Part shown: piece by piece, positions 1-5,242 of the stretch
How positions within the stretch are numbered: the first letter of the stretch is position 1
How the letters are laid out: every line of letters begins with the position of its first letter
DNA from: CAZQLE01 sp964593905
GTDB lineage: Bacteria; Chloroflexota; Anaerolineae; Anaerolineales; Anaerolineaceae
Direction of reading: 5' to 3'
Assembly (NCBI GenBank): GCA_964593905.1
Contig: CAZQLE010000203.1
Location: 1-6,644, forward strand
Length of the DNA: 6,644 nt
Notes under the pieces: generated by a model
Seen by the model: the letters and a program-made list of their open reading frames with translations, nothing else
What the model was told of the DNA's origin: nothing
Databases searched by the model: none
Program-made: the position numbers and the translations under genes

Positions 1-602
1 GCTTCATAGGCAGCCGATACCCGCCGGAAGAACCAGATGGATACGCCCACAATAAATGGAACCACAACAACCGAGATCAGCGCCAGCTCCAGGTTTAACC
101 GCGCAATGGCAATAAAGTTGATCGTAAACAACAGCACAATGCGCCCGGCGCCAATGGCCTGGTCTGCAAAAAAGCGGCGAATGGCATCCACATCTGAAGT
201 GGAGCGTTGGATCAGCTCACCGGTTTCGGTCTGGCTGTGGTAGGCAAAAGACAGGTTTTGGATATGGTCAAAAAGGTAATTGCGCAGCCTTTTGGCAACC
301 CCTTCGGCTGTCAGCGCCGCCATGCGCCCGCTAAGAAAGGTGAATGCGCCTTCTATGACGGCCAGCCCGATAAATGCAAAGGCAATTCCGGTCAACGTGG
401 CGGCAGTTGCCTTGCCAAACTGGGTATCGATAAAATATTGTAAAAGCAGGTAGGTGCCTGTTTTGGCCAGGGCAGAAATGCCCAGGCTGAGGGTGGCTAC
501 CAGATAGTGCCAGCGAAAACCGGTCATCAAACGCCATAAGCCGATCAACCGATTATTGGAAACTGCCTGGCTCAGGTCTTCGTGGACAGGTTGAATTTGC
601 AA
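1..602 (-). CDS. ABC exporter, N-terminal transmembrane part (partial)
   Basis: This is the first 200 codons of an ABC transporter of the exporter type, where a membrane domain is fused to an ATPase; the rest, including the expected ATP-binding domain, lies beyond the left edge. The read protein has hydrophobic segments at about residues 31-57, 69-92, 148-168 and 172-193. Between the second and third lies a cytoplasmic stretch with the exporter signature LSFAYHSQTETGELIQRSTS (118-137), continuing DVDAIRRFF, which in this family forms the coupling region that touches the ATPase. I chose a TTG start at 602: an in-frame TGA lies two codons upstream (TGA GCA TTG), GAGGAG sits 8 bases before it, and the next in-frame ATG (residue 27) is already at the edge of the first membrane helix. 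The substrate (drug, lipid or peptide) cannot be told from this part. It may work as a half-transporter with a partner outside the window. Confidence 0.88.
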   Translation of the reverse strand, partial: MQIQPVHEDLSQAVSNNRLIGLWRLMTGFRWHYLVATLSLGISALAKTGTYLLLQYFIDTQFGKATAATLTGIAFAFIGLAVIEGAFTFLSGRMAALTAEGVAKRLRNYLFDHIQNLSFAYHSQTETGELIQRSTSDVDAIRRFFADQAIGAGRIVLLFTINFIAIARLNLELALISVVVVPFIVGVSIWFFRRVSAAYE

Positions 603-610
603 TGCTCAAT

Positions 611-616
611 CTCCTC
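611..616 (-). promoter_or_regulatory. Ribosome binding site deciding the TTG start of the ABC exporter
   Basis: GAGGAG on the minus strand, 8 bases before TTG at 602. Because the frame is closed by TGA just upstream and no ATG or GTG follows at usable distance, this site fixes TTG as the likely start. Confidence 0.6.
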
Positions 617-663
617 TATGAACAAACCGTGCCCGGATGATTTTGTATCATTGGCGGGCAATT

Positions 664-691
664 ATTATACCTTTTTGAGAGCGAAATTCCA
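664..691 (-). promoter_or_regulatory. Candidate sigma70-type promoter of the ABC exporter
   Basis: A perfect TATAAT (-10) is read on the minus strand at 669-664. At 16 bases upstream is TGGAAT (691-686), a weak -35 match. Transcription would begin near 657 and leave a leader of about 55 bases before the TTG start at 602. A short dyad ATGAT-N5-ATCAT (637-651) lies just inside the predicted leader and could be an operator, though five-base arms are weak evidence. Confidence 0.45.
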
Positions 692-712
692 CCCGCTGCG
701 GGGGAATAAATC

Positions 713-764
713 AACAAGGACCTGGCGCAGGGGGTGTTGTCTATCTGCAGCTCAGGTCCTTGTT
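713..764 (-). terminator. 12-bp inverted repeat downstream of the small membrane protein gene, probable terminator
   Basis: The arms AACAAGGACCTG (713-724) and CAGGTCCTTGTT (753-764) are perfectly complementary over 12 bp with a 28-base loop; inside the loop a GCAG/CTGC pairing could shorten it. It begins 19 bases after the stop of the minus-strand gene at 783, and on that strand is followed by GATTTATT, a modest T-rich tail. It separates that gene from the exporter promoter. The large loop and weak tail make it less than ideal as an intrinsic terminator; a protein-binding dyad is the alternative. Confidence 0.45.
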
Positions 765-782
765 CGTTGATGGAATAACCCA

Positions 783-1061
783 TTAGCGATGTTGTGATCG
801 ACCTTTGAACTTCTCAAACAGCATTGTCCCCAGTATGCCCAACAGCGTGAAGAGCGTAACCAGCACCGGGATTCCGAGAACGGCGCAAGCCAGATTTGAG
901 ACAGGCAACGACAGGAGATTGAGCAGCGTTGGCTGTCCGTGCAAGTAGGCATAAAATTCTGCAATTCCGGCTAACGCTCCCAGAAATGAAAAAACCAGTC
1001 CAATGGATACAACCCGGGGTAGATTTGACATGGAATTTTGAGTATCAATTGTCATCGCCAT
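783..1061 (-). CDS. Small two-helix membrane protein, function unknown
   Basis: This is a 92-residue protein that I do not recognise. It has a polar N-terminus, then two hydrophobic segments at about residues 17-40 and 58-82, joined by a short linker (HGQPTLLNLLS), and ends in a basic tail (EKFKGRSQHR), which by the positive-inside rule would put both ends in the cytoplasm. The start at 1061 has AGGAG 9 bases upstream (1071-1075); an ATG two codons further in is possible, and the open frame extends ten codons upstream of 1061, but no ribosome site supports that. It is followed by a 12-bp inverted repeat and then by the ABC exporter on the same strand, so it may be a separate unit. It could be a small regulator or stabiliser of a membrane complex, but nothing in the sequence shows this. 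Confidence 0.6.
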   Translation of the reverse strand: MAMTIDTQNSMSNLPRVVSIGLVFSFLGALAGIAEFYAYLHGQPTLLNLLSLPVSNLACAVLGIPVLVTLFTLLGILGTMLFEKFKGRSQHR

Positions 1062-1142
1062 CACTTTTTTCTCCTGAAGAACCGCGAACAATCACTGATA
1101 AAAAGATACCCGATTTGCAGCAGCGCGGCATCTGTAATGAGA

Positions 1143-1195
1143 TTAGACCCTGGTCTAACTTGAGTTGATACGTTAACTCGACTATTGACCAGGGT
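1143..1195. promoter_or_regulatory. Nested palindromes with GACC/GGTC half-sites, operator-like
   Basis: TTAGACC-CT-GGTCTAA is a 16-base palindrome with seven-base arms (1143-1158), the size and form of a dimeric repressor site. Part of it, ACCCTGGTC (1147-1155), pairs perfectly with GACCAGGGT (1187-1195), and between them GAGTT (1162-1166) pairs with AACTC (1175-1179). The DNA can thus be read either as a binding-site pair or, when transcribed, as a long nested stem. It lies about 85-130 bases before the small membrane protein gene on the minus strand and upstream of the plus-strand promoter at 1298. No regulator is encoded in the window, so the binding protein is unknown. Confidence 0.4.
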
Positions 1196-1297
1196 GGTTG
1201 TGAACCACTTCATGTACACTGCTGCCGACCCACAAAATATGGGGCTCCCGACGGTAAATGGTAAAACCATCGTTTCGTAATAAAACGATCTTCTTGG

Positions 1298-1326
1298 TTG
1301 AATTCCCCACGGAAAATCTTTATACT
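1298..1326 (+). promoter_or_regulatory. Candidate sigma70-type promoter pointing to the binding-protein gene
   Basis: TTGAAT (1298-1303) and TATACT (1321-1326) are separated by exactly 17 bases and match the consensus boxes at 4 and 5 of 6 positions. The predicted start, near 1333, falls on the 8-base palindrome GACCGGTC (1333-1340), a good place for a repressor. If used, the transcript to the gene at 1674 would carry a leader of about 340 bases, which is long; a second, closer promoter may exist that I could not pick out. Confidence 0.4.
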
Positions 1327-1673
1327 GTAAAAGACCGGTCACTATGCAGAGTCATTCTTCTGGTCACCGGAATTTGCCCCGAGGTTTTGCGTCTGACGAA
1401 ATGAATAGAATGACAGCCTACGGCAGCCTATCTGCGCATTTCATCGCGTATTCATTACAGGCAGCCAATGTGAGGTAGCCGCAATCATATTGCCGCATAC
1501 ACGGATGACCTGGTGAGGGGTCGTGTTTCGTGTTTTCAGCAGTGAAGCGGTTTTTTATTTCATTCATTAAATCAAACCAACCCGGCTCAGGAGGCGCCCG
1601 GAAAAGAAAAACCCACTTTTTGCAACCCAACTCTCGCCAAATTACCCTGTTTTATCTCAAGGAGGATCACCTG

Positions 1674-2837
1674 ATGAAGTCTCGTTTTCTAATTTCAGTT
1701 TTGCTGCTGCTGGCTGTGCTATTGGGCGCCTGCACCCCGACGGCGCCTGCCGCTACTGAGGCCAATTCGGCTGCTGCCGGCCCAATTCGTATTGGTATTC
1801 TGGCCCCGTTGAGTGGTGTGGCCCCGACTTATGGCATTTCGCACCGCGATGCGATTCAAATTGCGGCGGATGAATGGAACGCAAAAGGCGGTATTTTGGG
1901 ACGCCAGATTGAGCTGGTTGTTGAAGACAGCCAGTGTGCCCCCGACCCGGCTGTAAATGCGGCCAACAAATTGATCGATCAAGATAAAGTGAAGTTCCTG
2001 ATCGGTGAAGTTTGCTCCAAAGCCTCGGTTCCGGTGGCCGAAGTTGCTGATGCCAAACAGATATTGATGATTACCCCGTCTTCGGTGGCCGAAGCCATCA
2101 CCGTGAAAGCGGATGGTACCGCAAAACCCTATGTATTCCGGGCCTGCTTTATTGCCCGTTTCCAGGGGCGTGTTATGGCGCATTTTGCGGCAAAACAGGG
2201 TTATAGCAACGCTTTTATCATGAGCGATGTGGGCAACGATTATGTGCGTGACCTGGCAGAAGCGTTTGAACAGGAATGGACCGCACTGGGGAAGACGGTT
2301 GTTGGTAAAGAGACTTATAATGCTGCCGATACAGATTTTTCTGCCATTTTAACCAAAGTGGCCGAAAGCAAAGCCGAAGTGCTTTACCTGCCTGATTACT
2401 ACAATGTCACCAACCTTGTGGCCCCGCAGGCCAAAGAGAAGGGTGTGACTGCGGTGATCATGGGGGGCGACGCCTGGGATTCGGCTGATCTTGACCTGAA
2501 GGCTGCTGATGGTTACTATTTTTCCAACTTCTACTCGCCAGATGACACCCGTCCGGTAGTGGTTGATTGGGTAAAGAAATATAAAGAAAAATATGGCGCC
2601 GTGCCCGATTCCATCGCCACGATGGCGTATGATGCCAGTTACATTCTGTTCCAGGCCATTGAAAATGCCGGCACCGATGACCCCACCAAGGTAGCCGAAG
2701 CAATGGCGAAGGGTACCTTTGAAGGGGTGACTGGCAAGACGGTCTTTGATGACAAGCACAACCCTGTAAAAGGGGCGGCGATTTTGCAAATTAAAGACGG
2801 AAAATATCAGTTTGTGGATAATGTTTCGCCCGAGTAA
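1674..2837 (+). CDS. Branched-chain amino acid-type ABC transporter substrate-binding lipoprotein
   Basis: This is a 387-residue extracellular solute receptor of the LivJ/LivK type (periplasmic binding protein type I fold). The first 20 residues form a lipoprotein signal: MKSR, a leucine-rich core and the lipobox LGA-C with Cys20 as the lipid-bearing residue. The mature domain opens with IRIGILAPLSG and carries NAANKLI, VKFLIGEVCS and LMITPSS, all typical of the family. Two cysteines, in EDSQCAPDP and GEVCSKAS, sit where LivJ of E. coli has its disulfide pair. AAGGAGG lies 8 bases before the ATG at 1674; an in-frame extension to 1530 exists but would bury the signal sequence. The ligand could be leucine/isoleucine/valine, another amino acid, an amide or urea, as family members vary. 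No permease or ATPase gene is adjacent, so it is an orphan receptor here, and a hairpin terminator follows it. Confidence 0.92.
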   Translation: MKSRFLISVLLLLAVLLGACTPTAPAATEANSAAAGPIRIGILAPLSGVAPTYGISHRDAIQIAADEWNAKGGILGRQIELVVEDSQCAPDPAVNAANKLIDQDKVKFLIGEVCSKASVPVAEVADAKQILMITPSSVAEAITVKADGTAKPYVFRACFIARFQGRVMAHFAAKQGYSNAFIMSDVGNDYVRDLAEAFEQEWTALGKTVVGKETYNAADTDFSAILTKVAESKAEVLYLPDYYNVTNLVAPQAKEKGVTAVIMGGDAWDSADLDLKAADGYYFSNFYSPDDTRPVVVDWVKKYKEKYGAVPDSIATMAYDASYILFQAIENAGTDDPTKVAEAMAKGTFEGVTGKTVFDDKHNPVKGAAILQIKDGKYQFVDNVSPE

Positions 2838-2899
2838 AGCGAATTCGGCTGCACGCCGGCCGATCTGATTAAAGAAACAATTGAAATTCCGGTAAAATG

Positions 2900-2929
2900 A
2901 TAGTGGTGGAGGGAAACTTCCACCACTAT
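2900..2929 (+). terminator. Stable hairpin after the binding-protein gene, probable terminator
   Basis: ATAGTGGTGGA (2900-2910) and TCCACCACTAT (2919-2929) pair over 11 bp; a G-U and a G-C pair extend the stem inward to close a GAAA tetraloop (2913-2916), one of the most stable loop types. It stands 62 bases after the stop at 2837. The tail, TCTCATTC, is only moderately T-rich, so termination may be partial and some read-through into gpmA is possible. Confidence 0.6.
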
Positions 2930-2957
2930 TCTCATTCAGGTGAGGGGTTTTGCGTTT

Positions 2958-3701
2958 ATGCCAAAGCTCATCCTTTTGCGTCATGGCGAAAGCGAGTGGA
3001 ACCACGCTAACCGCTATACAGGTTGGACGGATGTTAACCTGACCGCGCATGGAGAGGATGAGGCGCACCAGGCCGGCCGGCTGTTGATGGAGCACCTTAT
3101 TCCGGTTGACTGGTGCTGCACTTCGCTGCTCAAACGCGCAATTCGCACCCTGTGGATTGTGCTAGAAGAGATGGGCCGGACCTGGCTCCCGGTCGAAAAA
3201 GATTGGCGCTTGAATGAACGGCATTATGGCGCTTTGCAGGGCCTGAATAAAACTGAATCAACGCTAATTTTTGGGCGGCAGCAGGTCTTTTTGTGGCGCC
3301 GATCTTTTGGTCAGCGTCCGCCGTTGTTGCAGACCGGTGATGCACGGCACCCTCGTTTTGACCCTCGCTATCGCAATGTCGCTGCCGGCCGTTTGCCTGC
3401 GGGTGAGTCGCTGGCCGATACCCAGGCGCGGGTGTTGGATTTTTGGAGAAGCGGGGTGGCGCCGCAATTGCGGGCCGGGAAAAATGTGTTGCTGGTTGCG
3501 CATGGTAACAGCCTGCGCGCGCTGGTGACTTATCTGGATCAAATTGAAGAAAACGACGTGCCTGATCTGACTGTGCCGACGGGTATTCCCCTGGTTTATA
3601 CCCTGGATGCGGATTTGAACCGCATTGATTCCCGTTATTTGGCCCATTCGCATGTGGTTCTTGCGGCTGAAACAGCCGCCCGCAGAACCTGGAGCGGTTA
3701 A
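2958..3701 (+). CDS. gpmA: 2,3-bisphosphoglycerate-dependent phosphoglycerate mutase
   Basis: This cytoplasmic enzyme interconverts 3-phosphoglycerate and 2-phosphoglycerate in glycolysis and gluconeogenesis through a phosphohistidine intermediate. The 247 residues match the usual length of about 250. LLRHGESEWN (6-15) holds the phosphorylated His9, with Arg8 beside it. NRYTGWTDVNLT (18-29), SLLKRAIRTLW (56-66) with Arg60, LNERHYGALQGLNK (85-98) with the acid Glu87, and AHGNSLRAL (181-189) with the second catalytic His182 are all present, so it should be active. PTGIPLVY near the C-terminus is also diagnostic of the dependent (dPGM) type. The ATG at 2958 has GAGGGG 10 bases upstream; a GTG at 2940 in the same frame is possible but would add six residues not found in the family. 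The stretch at 101-110 (STLIFGRQQV) is more divergent than its surroundings. The gene stands alone between hairpins. Confidence 0.95.
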   Translation: MPKLILLRHGESEWNHANRYTGWTDVNLTAHGEDEAHQAGRLLMEHLIPVDWCCTSLLKRAIRTLWIVLEEMGRTWLPVEKDWRLNERHYGALQGLNKTESTLIFGRQQVFLWRRSFGQRPPLLQTGDARHPRFDPRYRNVAAGRLPAGESLADTQARVLDFWRSGVAPQLRAGKNVLLVAHGNSLRALVTYLDQIEENDVPDLTVPTGIPLVYTLDADLNRIDSRYLAHSHVVLAAETAARRTWSG

Positions 3702-3709
3702 TTTCGCGG

Positions 3710-3732
3710 GAGTGTTTTTTTGAAAAATACTC
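3710..3732 (+). other. A/T-rich hairpin between gpmA and the hydrolase gene
   Basis: GAGTGTTTTT (3710-3719) pairs with AAAAATACTC (3723-3732), ten pairs with one G-U and a three-base loop. It lies 8 bases after the gpmA stop and ends one base before the hydrolase ribosome site (3733-3739). There is no T-run after it on the plus strand, so it is a poor intrinsic terminator; it could protect or separate the two parts of a shared message or affect ribosome access. Confidence 0.4.
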
Positions 3733-3739
3733 GGAAAGG
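3733..3739 (+). promoter_or_regulatory. Ribosome binding site deciding the TTG start of the hydrolase
   Basis: GGAAAGG ends 8 bases before TTG at 3748. A GTG at 3739 in the same frame overlaps this site and so could not use it, which favours TTG. Confidence 0.5.
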
Positions 3740-3747
3740 TGTTTGTT

Positions 3748-4587
3748 TTGGCTAAACTTTTTTACGGTCATGTGCGTGTGCAGGATGTGAAAATTCATTA
3801 CTATCGTACGGGCGAAGAAAAACCGGCCGTGGTACTGCTGCATGGTTTTGGCGACAGTGCATTATGTTGGAGCGAGCTGGGGCTGCGTTTGGAGCCGGAC
3901 TTTGATGTCATTATGATCGATGCCCGTGGGCATGGCCTTTCTGATGGGCCCGAGGCGGGTTACCGCCCCCAGGACCAGGCCAGTGATGTAGCCGCGGTTA
4001 TTCAAGCGTTGGAATTGAATCGGCCGGCAGTGATCGGGCATGAAATGGGCGCGATGACCGCGGCCGTGGTGGCGGCCGGCTACCCTGATTTAATCAACAG
4101 TGTCGTTCTCGAAAACCCCTGTTGGTCTGATGTGCCGGACTGTCGGTTTGGTTCGCCAGAAAAGACGGCTCAGGTCCGCACGCAGTTGGAAGCGCTGCGC
4201 CAGATGAACCTGCAACAACTGCAAGCGCTGTGCAAGGCGGAACACCCGTACTGGTCTGCTGCCGATATTTTTCAGTGGGCAAAGGCACACCAGCAGGTTA
4301 AGCTAAACGCGGCCCAATTTTATGCTGAAGAGCCGCCGGTCTGGCGAGAAATGATCGCACGAATTCAGGTCCCTGCGCTGCTGCTGGGGGGAAACCCCGA
4401 CAAAGCCTCGCCGCTGGGGATTGAAGCTCTGGACCTGGCGCATGGCCAGTGGAAAAAGAATAAATTTAATCGCGTGATCTGGTTTGAAGATGCAGCCCAT
4501 TGTGTGCACCGCGATCAATTTGACCCGTTCTGGGATGAAATTGCCTATTTTCTCGCCCGCCAAAATTGGGCCCGCAAAAAGCGCTAA
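3748..4587 (+). CDS. Alpha/beta-hydrolase fold protein with Glu at the nucleophile position
   Basis: This is a 279-residue protein of the alpha/beta-hydrolase fold without signal peptide, so cytoplasmic. From the TTG start, HGFGDS (32-37) is the oxyanion-hole loop and DARGHGLSDGP (58-68) is a classic family motif. The nucleophile elbow reads VIGHEMGAM (95-103): Glu99 stands where Ser, or Asp in epoxide hydrolases and dehalogenases, is expected. The remaining triad is intact: Asp218 in GGNPDKASP and His251 in DAAHCVHRDQF, the latter a common ending in this fold. A cap region lies between, about 125-200. The substrate is unknown. Either Glu works as a nucleophile, the protein has lost hydrolase activity, or it acts by another mechanism. 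TTG at 3748 is preferred over GTG at 3739 on ribosome-site spacing. It may share a message with gpmA, 46 bases upstream, and is followed at once by a hairpin. Confidence 0.88.
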   Translation: MAKLFYGHVRVQDVKIHYYRTGEEKPAVVLLHGFGDSALCWSELGLRLEPDFDVIMIDARGHGLSDGPEAGYRPQDQASDVAAVIQALELNRPAVIGHEMGAMTAAVVAAGYPDLINSVVLENPCWSDVPDCRFGSPEKTAQVRTQLEALRQMNLQQLQALCKAEHPYWSAADIFQWAKAHQQVKLNAAQFYAEEPPVWREMIARIQVPALLLGGNPDKASPLGIEALDLAHGQWKKNKFNRVIWFEDAAHCVHRDQFDPFWDEIAYFLARQNWARKKR

Positions 4588-4627
4588 ATTGCCGTGCGGC
4601 CGCCCAATAGGGCAGGGCGGCAATTTG
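4585..4627 (+). terminator. Inverted repeat overlapping the hydrolase stop codon, probable terminator
   Basis: AAATTGCCG (4586-4594) and CGGCAATTT (4618-4626) pair perfectly over 9 bp, with flanking U-G pairs possible on each side; inside, GCCC-AATA-GGGC (4602-4613) forms a second small stem. The TAA stop (4585-4587) is part of the left arm. The only T-run is in the right arm itself and the bases after it (GCCTTGG) are not T-rich, so it is an imperfect intrinsic terminator, but its place fits the end of the transcript. Confidence 0.45.
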
Positions 4628-4649
4628 CCTTGGCCGATCCGGGTAAAAC

Positions 4650-4691
4650 TGTAACTTAAGTCACTTTCGTCTGCGCTTTGGGCATGATAAT
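4650..4691 (+). promoter_or_regulatory. Candidate CRP/FNR-family site and promoter of nrfHA
   Basis: GTaACTTAAGTcAC (4651-4664) is a 14-base dyad with one mismatched pair. With the next base on each side it reads TGTAA-N6-TCACT, close to the CRP/FNR-family form TGTGA-N6-TCACA. GATAAT (4686-4691) is a reasonable -10 box; if it is used, transcription starts near 4698 and the dyad is centred at about -40.5, where class II activators of this family bind. The 17-base-spaced -35 region (ACTTTC) is poor, as expected for an activated promoter. GATAAT also pairs with ATTATC (4698-4703) across six bases, so the start region is itself a small dyad. No regulator gene is in the window. Confidence 0.45.
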
Positions 4692-4723
4692 ATTAAAATT
4701 ATCTGAGAACACCCGGAGGATGG

Positions 4724-5239
4724 ATGACCTGGAAAACAATGAAAATACCGATCATCATCGGCGTGGTGGCGCTGCTCGCCGCGGTGGGTATGCTGTTATA
4801 TGAATCGGATTTTACCGTGTATCTGGGGAATGATCCGACCGCCTGCAATAACTGCCATGTGATGGATGCAGTTTATGAGGGCTGGTATCACAGCAGCCAT
4901 CAGCAGTGGGCGGCCTGCAACGATTGTCATACACCTCATGCCCTGATCCCAAAATATTTTATCAAGGCAAAATCGGGGATGAACCATGTCACCATGTTTA
5001 CACTGGGGCACATTCCTTCGCCGCTGCGTGCCAAAGAATCGACCCGTGAGATGATTCAAGAGAACTGCCTGCGCTGCCATTCTGAAACGGTTTCGATGGT
5101 GGCCGACGGCCAGGCCGATTCTGACCGCTATTGTTTTGAGTGTCATCGTTCGGTTGCCCACGGCGAGCGTGGAATTTCAATTTTACCGTACCAGGACAAA
5201 GGAATTTACGATCCTGACGCCATCTACAAGGAGAAGTAA
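4724..5239 (+). CDS. nrfH: NrfH, membrane-bound tetraheme cytochrome c, menaquinol oxidase subunit of nitrite reductase
   Basis: NrfH anchors NrfA at the outer face of the membrane, oxidises menaquinol and hands the electrons to NrfA. The 171 residues start with a short basic stretch and one membrane helix (about 8-26). Four CxxCH heme sites follow: CNNCH (41-45), CNDCH (65-69), CLRCH (115-119) and CFECH (137-141). The first continues as CNNCHVM, the CxxCHxM form that in the Desulfovibrio enzyme gives methionine (here Met47) as ligand of heme 1. This marks it as NrfH rather than a generic NapC/NirT protein, and nrfA follows three bases after its stop. GGAGG stands only 4 bases before the ATG at 4724, a tight spacing; an in-frame ATG at 4739 would still leave the membrane helix complete and has only a weak GGAAAA before it, so I keep 4724. 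Length and all heme sites are normal, so it should work. Confidence 0.94.
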   Translation: MTWKTMKIPIIIGVVALLAAVGMLLYESDFTVYLGNDPTACNNCHVMDAVYEGWYHSSHQQWAACNDCHTPHALIPKYFIKAKSGMNHVTMFTLGHIPSPLRAKESTREMIQENCLRCHSETVSMVADGQADSDRYCFECHRSVAHGERGISILPYQDKGIYDPDAIYKEK

Positions 5240-5242
5240 AGC

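Larger units (their letters stand above)
1062..1673. other. Long divergent intergenic region, no convincing gene
   Basis: About 610 bases separate the divergent small membrane protein gene and the binding-protein gene. Short open frames exist on both strands, but none has a ribosome site plus a protein-like composition, and the upstream extension of the 1674 gene (from 1530) precedes a complete lipoprotein signal and so is not coding. What it does hold is a series of dyads: TTAGACC-CT-GGTCTAA (1143-1158), ACCCTGGTC/GACCAGGGT (1147-1155 with 1187-1195), GTGGTT-GTG-AACCAC (1194-1208), ATCGTTT/AAACGAT (1269-1289), GACCGGTC (1333-1340) and AATGAATA/TATTCATT (1400-1456), along with one good promoter at 1298-1326. 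I recognise no known riboswitch or RNA gene. Confidence 0.55.

Noticed and set aside
1199..1214. TGTGA-N6-TCATG, a second possible CRP/FNR-like site
   Set aside because: Only one half matches well, the dyad is poor and it is not at a sensible distance from the promoter at 1298.
1061..1342. Open frame of 93 codons on the minus strand
   Set aside because: No ribosome site, no recognisable domain, and it covers the palindrome-rich intergenic region and overlaps the upstream region of the better-supported small gene.
1351..1361. Eleven-base match GTCATTCTTCT between 1351-1361 and 6634-6644
   Set aside because: Too short to be a meaningful repeat and without flanking similarity; expected by chance or nearly so.
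1400..1456. AATGAATA/TATTCATT inverted repeat as a separate regulatory element
   Set aside because: Eight-base A/T-rich arms separated by 41 bases are weak; kept only as part of the intergenic description.
1418..1630. Open frame of 70 codons on the minus strand
   Set aside because: Composition is not protein-like for this genome, no ribosome site, and it runs through the probable leader of the gene at 1674.
1530..1673. In-frame N-terminal extension of the binding-protein gene starting at 1530
   Set aside because: It would place 48 residues before a complete lipoprotein signal peptide with lipobox, and AAGGAGG sits at the right distance before ATG 1674.
2866..2898. Promoter for gpmA using TAAAAT (2893-2898)
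   Set aside because: No acceptable -35 box at 16-18 bases, and the start would fall inside the terminator stem.
2349..3095. Long minus-strand open frame of 248 codons opposite the binding protein and gpmA
   Set aside because: It spans two well-supported genes and a terminator hairpin and has no family features; it is a shadow produced by codon bias.
3058..3330. gpmA as frameshifted or inactive because residues 101-110 diverge
   Set aside because: The frame is continuous, the length matches the family and all catalytic residues before and after are intact, so this is ordinary divergence.
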